Both the position numbers and the translations under genes were made by a program. The notes beneath the pieces were generated by a model. That model was not told the DNA's origin. It saw only the letters and a program-made list of their open reading frames with translations, and did not search any database. A stretch of 64,000 bases of DNA from Paractinoplanes lichenicola (GTDB taxonomy: Bacteria; Actinomycetota; Actinomycetes; Mycobacteriales; Micromonosporaceae). The stretch is from the NCBI RefSeq assembly GCF_016785085.1, contig NZ_JAENHO010000017.1:124001-188000 (forward strand). The letters are read 5' to 3'. This document shows, one piece after another, positions 9,479 to 17,754 of this stretch; the first letter of the stretch is position 1, and each line of letters begins with the position of its first letter.

Positions 9479-9522
9479 CCCCGCTTACTGACGGACAAGC
9501 CCTCGTCCGTCAGTAAGCGGGG
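9479..9522. repeat. Perfect 18-bp inverted repeat between divergent genes
   Basis: Arms CCCCGCTTACTGACGGAC (9479-9496) and its exact complement (9505-9522) surround the 8-base loop AAGCCCTC. It lies in the 91-base gap between the GAP1-like gene (start 9449, minus) and the membrane NTPase gene (start 9541, plus). The position suits an operator for both, or a cruciform/RNA hairpin in either leader. It is too close to both starts to be a terminator of a neighbouring gene. Confidence 0.75.
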
Positions 9523-9540
9523 AACGACGAGAGGGTCACC

Positions 9541-11595
9541 ATGGTTGATGCGCTACGCCACGCCGCCCAGGGGCGCCGGGATCGCCGCCGTGCGGAGCAC
9601 CTCGCCCGGCTCGTCGAGCACGCCGCCGACAACGTGCTCGACGAGGCCGAGTTCACCGAGTACCTCGCGCGGACCGGACAGCGTCGCTACCTGGTCGATC
9701 AGAGGCTCCGGCAGACGCGCGAGGCTACCGCCGAGTTCCTGCTCCGGCGCCGGCTGTTCCGCCGGCGATGCGGCGCGGCTGCCGGACGCGCGCTGACGGC
9801 CGCCACCGGAACGGTGATCCTGGTCGTCGCCCTGGTCCGGATGATCCATGCGCCCCAGCACAACGCGGTGGCCACCGCGGCCCTGTTCGTCGGGAAGGGA
9901 TTCGGCTTGGGCCTGACCGGCCAGATTTTCGGCTGCGTTCTCGCCGCGGGGACTTTGATCGCGCTCGGACGCAGCGCCGCCGGCTACGCGGTGGCTGTCC
10001 GCACGGAACGCCGGCGCTACCTCGAGACCCTGCCCGAGCAGGTGCGGCCGCTGGTCCGCTTGGACATCATGCGCCTGGCTCAGGATCGCGAGCGGCCGGA
10101 GTTGCGGCTCACCTCTGCCCCGGGCCTCTCGTCGGCGTCCGACCCGCTGCACCGGGTCGCCCGGCCGGAGATGCGGCAGATCGAGAACCTGATGCGTCAG
10201 CTCGGCGCCTCGGCCATCGCGATCAGTGGTCCGCGCGGCGCCGGCAAGTCGACCCTGCTGCGAGATCTTGCCGAGGCCGACGGACCGCCGCACGACCTGG
10301 TCGTCGCCGTCGACGCGGCGGTCAACTACCAGGCCCGGGATTTCACCATCCTGCTGTTCCGCGCCCTGTGCGAGGCGGTGATCGAGGGCACCGGGCGCGA
10401 CCGTTGGTGGACGATCACCGGCCGGACGGCCCGGCTGACCCACCGGTACGCGACCACGAGGATGCGCCGCCGCGCCCGGCACCAGCTCCGCCGCCTGCGC
10501 TTCCTGCAGAACGTCTCTCGCGAGCTGAGCGGGGTGTTCAAGTCCTCGCGCGGCTTCGACATCGGACGCAAATGGACCCGGCAGCTCATCGAACAGCCGG
10601 CGTCCCACCCCGATCTGGTACGCGAGTTCCGCCGGTTCGCGGCCGACGTGGCGGAGTGGTGGACGACGACCCGGCCCGGCGGCGGGCGGGTCATCGTCGT
10701 CATCGACGAGGTCGACCGGATCAACGACGGGGAGCTCGCGGAGAAGTTCATCAACGAGATCAAGGGTGTCTTCGGTGTCCGAGGATGCACCTACCTCGTC
10801 ACGATCTCGGAGGATGCGCTGGCGTTGTTCGAGCGCCGCATGATCGGCATCCGGCCCGCGCTCGACAGCACCTTCGACGAGGTGCTGCGCCTCGGCATCA
10901 TGACGCTGGACGACTCGGTCGAGCTGCTCGGCCGGCGCCTGATTGGCTGTCCGCGCCCGTTCATGGCGCTGTGTCACGCCCTCGCCGGTGGTCTGCCGCG
11001 CGAGTTGCTGCGAGCGGCGCGCACCCTGGTCGGCGAGGCCGGCGCCGAGGACGGCCGGACACGAGTGCGCCAGGGCGGCCTGGCCGTCCTGACCGAACGC
11101 GTGGTCGGGCACGACATCGTCAAGCTCAAGTCCGGTCTCGCCGCCCAGATCCGCCGCGAGGGCCAGACCGGGCCGATCCATCAGGTGCTGATGGACCTGG
11201 CCGACACCGATTGGCCCGGGACGGAGGCGAAGGAGCTCCTGCAGCGTGGCGACGACCTGATTCACCGCGCGCCCGTCGAGGATCCGGGCGAGCAACGCCT
11301 CTGCCTGCAGCTCGGCGTCTCGCTCTGGTATTACGCCACCGTCCTGGAGACGTTCGGTCTGCCCCCGGAGCCCGCGCGGCCGTGTCACGACCGGCTCGAC
11401 GAGGCGGCCGAGCGGCTCGCCCTCGTCCGCAGCGTCATGCCGGCCAGCGTCGAGCAGGCCCTGACCCGGCTGACCAAGCTGCGCCACGACCTCGGCCTGG
11501 AGGTGCCGCTGCCCGACGGCGACGTGGGCCGCGGCCTGTCCTCAGCGGGCGGTGTAGCCGCCGTCGATCGGGAGGGTTACGCCGGTGATCATTGA
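9541..11595 (+). CDS. Membrane-anchored P-loop NTPase (KAP/STAND-like)
   Basis: A 684-residue protein starting ATG 9541 behind GAGAGG. Two hydrophobic segments at about residues 80-104 and 118-145 anchor it in the membrane. A P-loop domain follows: Walker A GPRGAGKST (about 234-242), Walker B RVIVVIDEVDR (about 383-393), then a sensor-like YLVTISEDALALFERR as in KAP-type NTPases. The C-terminal ~200 residues are helical. It is divergent from the GAP1-like gene, and the shared control region with a perfect palindrome suggests they work together, the NTPase perhaps replacing the GTPase usual for GAP1 systems (inference). Its last 54 bases overlap the convergent SDR gene. Confidence 0.72.
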   Translation: MVDALRHAAQGRRDRRRAEHLARLVEHAADNVLDEAEFTEYLARTGQRRYLVDQRLRQTREATAEFLLRRRLFRRRCGAAAGRALTAATGTVILVVALVRMIHAPQHNAVATAALFVGKGFGLGLTGQIFGCVLAAGTLIALGRSAAGYAVAVRTERRRYLETLPEQVRPLVRLDIMRLAQDRERPELRLTSAPGLSSASDPLHRVARPEMRQIENLMRQLGASAIAISGPRGAGKSTLLRDLAEADGPPHDLVVAVDAAVNYQARDFTILLFRALCEAVIEGTGRDRWWTITGRTARLTHRYATTRMRRRARHQLRRLRFLQNVSRELSGVFKSSRGFDIGRKWTRQLIEQPASHPDLVREFRRFAADVAEWWTTTRPGGGRVIVVIDEVDRINDGELAEKFINEIKGVFGVRGCTYLVTISEDALALFERRMIGIRPALDSTFDEVLRLGIMTLDDSVELLGRRLIGCPRPFMALCHALAGGLPRELLRAARTLVGEAGAEDGRTRVRQGGLAVLTERVVGHDIVKLKSGLAAQIRREGQTGPIHQVLMDLADTDWPGTEAKELLQRGDDLIHRAPVEDPGEQRLCLQLGVSLWYYATVLETFGLPPEPARPCHDRLDEAAERLALVRSVMPASVEQALTRLTKLRHDLGLEVPLPDGDVGRGLSSAGGVAAVDREGYAGDH

Positions 11596-12279
11596 GGCGG
11601 CGTCGCTCAGGAGGAAGGCGATCGGGGCGGCGATCTCTTCCTCGGTGGCGTAGCGGCCGAGCGGCATCTGGGCCAGGAACGGGTCCTTGATCTCGGGGCG
11701 GCCCCAGTAGGAGGCGGACATCGGGGTCATGACGACGGTCGGGTTGACGCTGTTGACTCGGATGTTGTGCGGGCCCAGTTCGAGCGCCGCCACGCGGGTC
11801 ATGCTGTCCAGGGCCGCCTTCGAGGCCCCGTACGCCATGTGGCCGGTCAGCGCGACGACGGCGGCCTGGCTCGAGACGTTGACGATCGAGCCGCCCCGGC
11901 CCGCGGCGATCATCGTGCGGGCCGCGTACTTGGTCACCAGGAAGGCGCCGCGGGCGTTGACGGCCATGACGCTGTCGTAGACGTCGACGTCGGCGTCCTG
12001 CAGCGGGCCGACCACGCCCCCGAGACCGGCGCAGTTGACCACGCCGTACAGGGGGAGGTCGCTCAGCGCCCGGCACACCTCGTTCTCGGCGGCCAGGTCA
12101 AAGGCCAGCCCCCGTACGCCGGTCTCGTCGACCACGGGGGCGAGGAGCTCGTCGCTGGGGCCCGCGGCGATCACGTCGGCGCCGTGCTGCTTGAGGAGCC
12201 GGACGGTGGCGGCCCCGATGTTGCCGTTGGCGCCGGTGACCAGGATCGGGCGGTGGGTGAAGTCCATGAAGTTGATCAT
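11542..12279 (-). CDS. Short-chain dehydrogenase/reductase
   Basis: A 245-residue classical SDR. The NAD(P)-binding glycine motif TGANGNIG lies at about residues 13-20, NCAG at about 85, the catalytic serine in NVSS at about 136 and YGASK (Tyr, Lys) at about 150-154. The C-terminal TGVTLPIDGG is typical. Start chosen at ATG 12279 (MINFMDF); ATG 12267 is an alternative and neither has a strong ribosome site. It is the last gene of the polyol operon, five bases after the MalG-type permease stop, so it is probably a polyol or sugar dehydrogenase. Its 3' end overlaps the convergent NTPase gene by 54 bases. Confidence 0.88.
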   Translation of the reverse strand: MINFMDFTHRPILVTGANGNIGAATVRLLKQHGADVIAAGPSDELLAPVVDETGVRGLAFDLAAENEVCRALSDLPLYGVVNCAGLGGVVGPLQDADVDVYDSVMAVNARGAFLVTKYAARTMIAAGRGGSIVNVSSQAAVVALTGHMAYGASKAALDSMTRVAALELGPHNIRVNSVNPTVVMTPMSASYWGRPEIKDPFLAQMPLGRYATEEEIAAPIAFLLSDAASMITGVTLPIDGGYTAR

Positions 12280-12284
12280 CCCAG

Positions 12285-13100
12285 TTATTTGACGGCGCCC
12301 ATGGAGAGACCGCGGACGAGTTTGTTCTGCGCGAGCCAGCCGGCGATCAGCACCGGCAGCGACACGATCGTCGCGGCCGCGCAGAGCCGGGCCAGGAACG
12401 CGCCCTCGGACGAGATGAACCCGACCAGGAAGATGGGCGCGGTGCTGGAGTTCGTGGCGGTCAGGTTGAGCGCCAGGAAGAACTCGTTCCACGCGAAGAT
12501 GAAGCAGATCAGCGCGGTCGCGGCCAGCCCGGGGCTGACGATCGGGAGGATGATCTTACGGATCGACGTGAGCAGGCCGGCCCCGTCGACCTCGCCCGCC
12601 TCGAGCACCTCGCGCGGCACCTCGAGCAGGAACGAGCGCATCATCCAGACCGCCAGGGGCAGGTTCATCGACGTGTAGAGGATGACCATGGTCCACACGT
12701 TGTCGAGCATGCCCGCGTGCTTGACCAGCAGATATACCGGTAGGAAGGCGGCCACGACCGGCATCATCTTGGTGCTGATGAAGAAGAACAGCGAGTCCGA
12801 CCACTTCTCGACCGGGCGCAGCGACAGGGCGTACGCGGCCGGGGTGGCCAGCAGGACCACCAGCAGGGTCGAGAACACCGACGCCATCAGCGAGTTGAGC
12901 AGGAACGGCGTCATGTTGCGCTCGAAGACCAGCGCGTACTGGTCGAGCGTGGGCTCGAAGAACCAGCTGGGCGGGTTCGAGGCGGCCGCGTTCTCCTGCT
13001 TGAAGCTGGTCAGCACCATCCAGATGACCGGGAAGACGAAGACGATGCCGGCCACCCAGGCCACGACGCCCCACGCGGAGTCGATCAAGCGGCGGTTCAT
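12285..13100 (-). CDS. Carbohydrate ABC transporter permease (MalG type)
   Basis: 271 residues with about six membrane segments; the first is at about 10-30. The EAA loop EVLEAGEVDGAGLLTSIRKI (residues about 165-185), the contact site for the ATPase, is present. It starts at ATG 13100 overlapping the stop of the MalF-type gene (ATGA). It works with the permease and binding lipoprotein upstream to import a polyol or sugar. No ATP-binding subunit is encoded in the cluster, so a shared MsiK-like ATPase elsewhere is expected. Confidence 0.92.
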   Translation of the reverse strand: MNRRLIDSAWGVVAWVAGIVFVFPVIWMVLTSFKQENAAASNPPSWFFEPTLDQYALVFERNMTPFLLNSLMASVFSTLLVVLLATPAAYALSLRPVEKWSDSLFFFISTKMMPVVAAFLPVYLLVKHAGMLDNVWTMVILYTSMNLPLAVWMMRSFLLEVPREVLEAGEVDGAGLLTSIRKIILPIVSPGLAATALICFIFAWNEFFLALNLTATNSSTAPIFLVGFISSEGAFLARLCAAATIVSLPVLIAGWLAQNKLVRGLSMGAVK

Positions 13101-14017
13101 CGGTTGGCCTCCACCTTGAACAGGCCCGAGATGACACGCAGGGCGAACGTCGCCACGATGATCGTCAGGACCACCACGATCACACCGGCCGCCGACGCCT
13201 CGCCGTACTCGAACTTGCGGAACATCGTCAGATAGATCTCGTACGGCAGGTTGGTCGTCGCCGTACCCGGCCCGCCCTGCGTGATCGTGAAGACCGCGTC
13301 GAACGTGTTGACCAGGTAGATCGAGCCCAGCAGCGCGCCCAGCTCCAGGTATTGCCGCAGGTGCGGGATCGTCATCCGGCGGAAGATCTGCCACGCGTTC
13401 GCGCCGTCGACCTTGGCCGCCTCGAGCACCTCGTGCGACTGCGACTGCAGGCCGGCCAGCAGGATCAGCATCATGAACGGCGTCCACTGCCAGACCAGCG
13501 TGGCGATCACGGCCGCCTTGGGATAGGACGACACCCAGTCGGTCGAGCCGCCGAACAGCCCGTTGATGAGCCCGTACGTGGGGTTGTAGATCGCGTGTTT
13601 CCACAGCAGCGCGGCGGCGATCGGCATCACCAGGAACGGCGTGATGAGCAGCGTGCGCACCACCGAGCGGCCGAGGAACTTGCGGTCGAGCAGGATAGCC
13701 AGGGCCAGGCCCAGGATCAGCGAGAAGATCACCGCGCCCGCCGTCAGCAGCACCGTGTTGACCAGCGCCGCCCGCAGGCGGGTGTCGGTCAGCACGGTCA
13801 CGTAGTTGTCGAGGCCGACGAACTCGCGCTGGCCCGGCCGCAGCGCGTTCCAGCCCTGCGTGGAGAGGTAGAGCGTGACCAGGAACGGCACCTGGGTCAC
13901 GATGATCGCGAAGATCAAGGCGGGCAGGAGGGGTGCGCGGCGGACCCAGCGCTCCTTGGAACTGCGGGTCTTCTCCACGACGGGCGCGGGGGCCGGCCGG
14001 GTAGCGACATCGGTCAT
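13097..14017 (-). CDS. Carbohydrate ABC transporter permease (MalF type)
   Basis: 306 residues, start ATG 14017 preceded by GGAAGG. Six membrane segments, first at about 28-50; the EAA loop EVLEAAKVDGANAWQIFRRM lies at about residues 200-219. A cytoplasmic N-terminal tail carries a short Ala-Pro stretch. It overlaps the MalG-type gene by four bases and lies 56 bases after the binding-protein gene, separated by a strong hairpin that probably lowers permease expression relative to the binding protein. Confidence 0.92.
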   Translation of the reverse strand: MTDVATRPAPAPVVEKTRSSKERWVRRAPLLPALIFAIIVTQVPFLVTLYLSTQGWNALRPGQREFVGLDNYVTVLTDTRLRAALVNTVLLTAGAVIFSLILGLALAILLDRKFLGRSVVRTLLITPFLVMPIAAALLWKHAIYNPTYGLINGLFGGSTDWVSSYPKAAVIATLVWQWTPFMMLILLAGLQSQSHEVLEAAKVDGANAWQIFRRMTIPHLRQYLELGALLGSIYLVNTFDAVFTITQGGPGTATTNLPYEIYLTMFRKFEYGEASAAGVIVVVLTIIVATFALRVISGLFKVEANR

Positions 14018-14036
14018 GGTCGTGGCCTTCCGGGGA

Positions 14037-14066
14037 GGGCGCGCCGGGCGTCGGCCCGGCGCGCCC
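14037..14066 (-). terminator. Intercistronic GC-rich hairpin between binding protein and permease
   Basis: A perfect 13-bp stem (GGGCGCGCCGGGC and its complement, 14037-14049 and 14054-14066) with a GTCG loop lies between the stop of the solute-binding protein gene and the start of the permease gene. It lacks a T-run, so it is more likely a processing or partial-attenuation hairpin that stabilises the binding-protein mRNA than a full terminator. Confidence 0.65.
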
Positions 14067-14073
14067 GCGAGCA

Positions 14074-15429
14074 CTACTTGTACTTCTTCGCCACGTCCTC
14101 GGCGAGCTTCTGACCGGCGTCGAGCGCCTGGTCGACCGTCTTCTGACCGGTCAGCGCGGCCGCGATCTCCTGCGACACCTTGGTGCCGAGATCCTGGAAC
14201 TCGGGGATGGCCACGAACTGGACGCCGGTGGCGGGCCGCTCCTGCAGGCCGGGGTTCACCGGGTCGGCGTTCGCGATCGAGTCGAGGGTGATGTCGGCGA
14301 AGGCCTTGGCCGATTCCTTGTACTCCGGGATCGAGTACGTCGAGGTGCGCTTGCCGGCCGGGACGCGCGACCAGCCCAGCTCCTTGCCGACCAGCTGCTC
14401 GTACTCCTTGCTGGTGGCCCAGCTGATGAACTTCCAGGAGGCGTCGGCCTTCTTGGTGGTCTTGGGCATCGCCCAGTCCCACGACCAGAGCCAGCCGCTG
14501 TGCTCGGTCTTGTTGACGGGGGCGTACACGTAGCCGACCTTGCCGGCGACCTTGGAGGCGTTCGGGTCCTCGACGGTGCCCGCGGCGGACGTGGCGTCGT
14601 ACCACATGGCCGACTTGCCCTGGCTGAAGATGTTGAGGCACTCGGTGAAGCCGGACTGCGCGACGCCGGGCTCGCCGTGGGCGCGGGCCAGGTCCACGTA
14701 GAACTTGGTGGCCTCCTTGAACTCCGGCGCGTTGAGCTTCGGGGTCCAGTCCTTCTCGAACCAGGTGCCGCCGTACGTGTTGACGATGGTCGTCAGCGAG
14801 GCGATGCCCTCACCCCAGCCGGGCAGGCCGCGCAGGCAGATGCCGGCGGTGCCGTTGGCCTTGTCGTCGACCTTGGCCGCCAGGTCGGCCACCTGCTGCC
14901 AGGTCGGCTTCTCGGGCATGGTGAGGCCCTTGGCCTCGAACATCTCCTTGTTGTACATGAGCAGCGACGACTCGCCGTAGAAGGGAGCGCCGTACATCTT
15001 GCCGTCCTCGCCGCTGGCCACGGTCACCATCGGCTTGAGCAGGTCGGCCTTGTCGTAGGCGGCGTCCGCGTCCATCTGCGTGGACAGCTCGTGCAGCCAG
15101 CCGTTCTTCGACCAGATCGGCACCTCGTACGCGCCGATGGTCACCACGTCGTACTGGCCGCCCTGGTTGGCGACGTCCTGGGTGACCTTGTCGCGCAGCT
15201 CGTTCTCCGGGAGGATCGTGTACTTCACGGTGATCCCGGTCTGCTTGGTGAAGTTGTCGGCGGTCAGCTTCTGGATGTCCTCCATCTGCGGGTTGCCGAC
15301 CATCAGCACCGTGATCTCACTGGCGCCCTCGGAAGTGCTCGTCTCGTCCGACGTGCCGGCGCCCGAGCAGGCGCCCAGCGTCAGCGCGCAGGCCGCCAGG
15401 GCGGCTATCGCGACTCTCGTTTTCCTCAT
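14074..15429 (-). CDS. Extracellular solute-binding lipoprotein (polyol/sugar ABC transporter)
   Basis: 451 residues starting ATG 15429. The signal peptide MRKTRVAIAALAACALTLGAC ends in a lipobox LGAC, so it is a lipoprotein on the outer face of the membrane. The mature part is a family 1 solute-binding protein; YDVVTIGAYEVPIWSKNGWL resembles the mannitol/sorbitol binders SmoE and MtlE. It is the first transport gene after the Zn-dehydrogenase, in an operon under the LacI operators at 16573-16638. The likely cargo is a polyol; the exact one cannot be read from sequence. Confidence 0.92.
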   Translation of the reverse strand: MRKTRVAIAALAACALTLGACSGAGTSDETSTSEGASEITVLMVGNPQMEDIQKLTADNFTKQTGITVKYTILPENELRDKVTQDVANQGGQYDVVTIGAYEVPIWSKNGWLHELSTQMDADAAYDKADLLKPMVTVASGEDGKMYGAPFYGESSLLMYNKEMFEAKGLTMPEKPTWQQVADLAAKVDDKANGTAGICLRGLPGWGEGIASLTTIVNTYGGTWFEKDWTPKLNAPEFKEATKFYVDLARAHGEPGVAQSGFTECLNIFSQGKSAMWYDATSAAGTVEDPNASKVAGKVGYVYAPVNKTEHSGWLWSWDWAMPKTTKKADASWKFISWATSKEYEQLVGKELGWSRVPAGKRTSTYSIPEYKESAKAFADITLDSIANADPVNPGLQERPATGVQFVAIPEFQDLGTKVSQEIAAALTGQKTVDQALDAGQKLAEDVAKKYK

Positions 15430-15490
15430 TGAAAATGACCTCCAGAATTGCGTGTACCAGCCGGGGAGGGCTGTTTTTCGGAGTTTTGCT

Positions 15491-16510
15491 TCAGGCTGAG
15501 ACGACGACCTTGACGTTGCCGCCGCTCGACGCGGCCGCGAACGCCTGCTCGACCTCGTCGAGGGGATAGCGGGCGGTGATGATCCGCCCCGGGTCGACCG
15601 CGCCGGCCGCGAGCAGGGCGACGGCCTGCTCGATGTCGCCGCGGGTGTAGGTGGCGCTGCCCTGGATGCGTACCTGTAGGTCCTGGATCTGGGGCAGCGG
15701 GACGGTGACCGGCGCCGCGGGCACGCCGACGATCATGACGGTGCCGCCCTTGACGGCGATGGCGACGGCCTGGTCGACGGTGGCCTGCACGGCCACGCAG
15801 TCGAAGACAACGTCTGCGCTGGTGCCGAGGTCGTCGCGGATGTCCTGGACCATGGCGGGCGACGCCGCGTCGTGCACGGAGTCGGCGCCCAGCTCTTTCG
15901 CCAGCTCCCGCTTGTGCGGCGAGAGGTCGCTGACGGCGATCCGGGCGGCGCCGGCGTGCCGGGCGGCGATCAGGGTGAGCAGGCCGATCGTGCCGGCGCC
16001 GAGGACGGCGACGGTCTTGCCGGTGAGGTCCGGGCCGGCCAGCCGGACGGCGTGGACGGGGGTGGAGAGCGGTTCGACGAGGACGGCGGCCAGGTCGCCG
16101 ACCTCGTCGGGCACCGGCACGGCGCGGTGGGCCGGGACGACGAGGTAGTCGGCCAGTCCCCCGTCCGGCGTGGTGCAGCCGAAGAACGTCATGGTCGCGC
16201 ACAGGTTGTAGCGACCGTCCCGGCAGTATTTGCAGTCCCCGCAGGCCAGGATCGGCTCGACCACGACCCGGCTGCCCGGCGTGAGACCCTCGCCCGATTC
16301 GACCACGCCGTAGATCTCGTGGCCGGGGTGGTAGGGCAGCGGGACGAACGGGTGGCGGGCGTGGAAGGCGTGGACGTCGGAGCCGCAGATGCCGACCAGC
16401 CGCATGCGGATGACGACCTCGCCCGGCCCGGCCGACGGCACCGCGACGGGCCGGACCTCGACCCGGCCGGGCGCGGTGACGACGGCTTGGCGAGCGGTGT
16501 GCGCCTTCAT
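15491..16510 (-). CDS. Zinc-dependent sorbitol/threonine-type alcohol dehydrogenase
   Basis: 339 residues, start ATG 16510 after an excellent AGGAGG. Catalytic zinc ligands are visible in GICGSDVHAF (Cys) and GHE (His-Glu, about 65-67); structural zinc cysteines are in CGDCKYCRDGRYNLC (about 92-106). The Rossmann motif LGAGTIGLLT sits at about 170. This is the MDR class of sorbitol/xylitol/threonine dehydrogenases that oxidise a polyol to a ketose. It is the first gene of the operon running ADH, binding protein, permeases, SDR, directly downstream of three LacI operators. Confidence 0.9.
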   Translation of the reverse strand: MKAHTARQAVVTAPGRVEVRPVAVPSAGPGEVVIRMRLVGICGSDVHAFHARHPFVPLPYHPGHEIYGVVESGEGLTPGSRVVVEPILACGDCKYCRDGRYNLCATMTFFGCTTPDGGLADYLVVPAHRAVPVPDEVGDLAAVLVEPLSTPVHAVRLAGPDLTGKTVAVLGAGTIGLLTLIAARHAGAARIAVSDLSPHKRELAKELGADSVHDAASPAMVQDIRDDLGTSADVVFDCVAVQATVDQAVAIAVKGGTVMIVGVPAAPVTVPLPQIQDLQVRIQGSATYTRGDIEQAVALLAAGAVDPGRIITARYPLDEVEQAFAAASSGGNVKVVVSA

Positions 16511-16572
16511 GCGAACTCCTCCTGAGCCTGTGAGCGGGACCACTTGTTAACTCGGTTGAAACGCACAGTAGG

Positions 16573-16638
16573 TCATGTCACCGGTGTTTGTCACCGGTGT
16601 CATGGCTATTTCTTGATCTCCATGTCATCGGTGACATG
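16573..16638. promoter_or_regulatory. Operator cluster of the polyol LacI repressor (three sites)
   Basis: Three copies of a palindrome with consensus CATGTCACCGGTGTCATG: centred about 16582 (CATGTCACCGGTGTTT), about 16595 (TTGTCACCGGTGTCATG) and about 16629 (CATGTCATCGGTGACATG, one mismatch from a perfect palindrome). They lie 63-130 bases upstream of the dehydrogenase start and downstream of the repressor gene. Three matching sites occur in front of the kinase gene at 20082-20180. Confidence 0.85.
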
Positions 16639-16707
16639 ACCGTGACCCACCAGCTCAGCGCGGGCAGCATCCAGCCCCGGCCGAGCCCGGCCGGGACGAG
16701 CGTCAGG

Positions 16708-17694
16708 TCAGGGCCGGGCGACCTTGCAGGACTCGCGCTCGATGAGCGTCACGTCCAGCACGTTGGTGCGCTTGAGCCGCCGCTTCGGGAAGTCGGCGCG
16801 CTCGAAGACCCGGCCGGCGGCCAGCAGCCCGATCTGGTCGGGATCCTGATCCACCACCGTGAGGGCCGGCCGCAGCAGATCGGCCAGCGGGAAGTCGCCG
16901 AAGCCGACCACGGCCACCGACGCCTCGGGCAGCGCGCGCAGCAGCAGCATGGAGCTGCGCGCGTTCGACGAGAAGACCGCCGTCGGCCGTCCGGGCAGCG
17001 CCATCAGCCGTTCCACCGCGGCCCGCGTCGAGTCACGATCCTTGACGTACGACGCCACGAGCGCCTCGTCGAACCCCAGGCCCGCCTCGGTCAGCGCGCG
17101 ACGATACCCCGCCAGGCGGTTCACCTCGGTCGACAGGTGGAAGCTGTCGCCGACGTACGCGATCCGCTTGTGCCCGTGGCCGATCAGGTGACTCGTCGCC
17201 TGATGGCCGCCGGCCTCGTCGTTGTCGGTGAAGATGTCGGCCGGCAACCCGGTCGGCGAGCGGTCGACGAACACCACGGGGGTGCTCTCGGTCCACCTCT
17301 TCAACCACGAGTGGTCGACGCCGATCGGGGCCACGATCAGCCCGGCCAGGCGCCGGCTGAGCAGCGACTCGAGCACGTCGCGCTCGCGGGCCGGGTCGTC
17401 GCCCAGGTTGGTGAGCAGCGTGGCCACTCCCCGCTTGCGGGCGACGTCGTCGACCGCGCGGGCGATCGCGGCGAAATACGGGTCGACGATGTCGGGCACC
17501 GCGACGCCGATGGCCGAGGTCTTGCCCGACCGGAAGGTGGTGGCCAGCACGTTCGGGACGTAGTTGAGCTCCCGCATGATCTGCTCGATCTTGGCGCGGG
17601 TCTCGGGCAGCACGTGCGGATCGTCGTTGAACACCCGGGAGACCGTCTTGGCCGACACCCCGGCGCGGGCGGCCACGTCACGCATCGTCGCCAT
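16708..17694 (-). CDS. LacI-family repressor of the polyol regulon
   Basis: 328 residues, start ATG 17694 five bases after GGAGG; a GTG six bases upstream lies too close to it. HTH: TMRDVAARAGVSAKTVSRV (residues 3-21), then hinge and a PBP-type effector domain with IGVAVPDIVDPYFA. It sits between the kinase-aldolase genes and the dehydrogenase-transport genes, all on the minus strand, and both blocks are preceded by three copies of one palindromic operator. It is therefore the probable autoregulated repressor of the locus, with the imported polyol, ketose or phosphate as inducer (inference). Confidence 0.92.
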   Translation of the reverse strand: MATMRDVAARAGVSAKTVSRVFNDDPHVLPETRAKIEQIMRELNYVPNVLATTFRSGKTSAIGVAVPDIVDPYFAAIARAVDDVARKRGVATLLTNLGDDPARERDVLESLLSRRLAGLIVAPIGVDHSWLKRWTESTPVVFVDRSPTGLPADIFTDNDEAGGHQATSHLIGHGHKRIAYVGDSFHLSTEVNRLAGYRRALTEAGLGFDEALVASYVKDRDSTRAAVERLMALPGRPTAVFSSNARSSMLLLRALPEASVAVVGFGDFPLADLLRPALTVVDQDPDQIGLLAAGRVFERADFPKRRLKRTNVLDVTLIERESCKVARP

Positions 17695-17754
17695 GGTCAC
17701 CTCCGCCCGCCCGCCAGAACCGCAGCAGCATATCGGAGCCGCACGGGCGCTTCG

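Noticed and set aside
9553..11487. Minus-strand frame of 644 codons opposite the membrane NTPase
   Set aside because: No start context or domain, and the plus-strand protein has Walker motifs and membrane segments.
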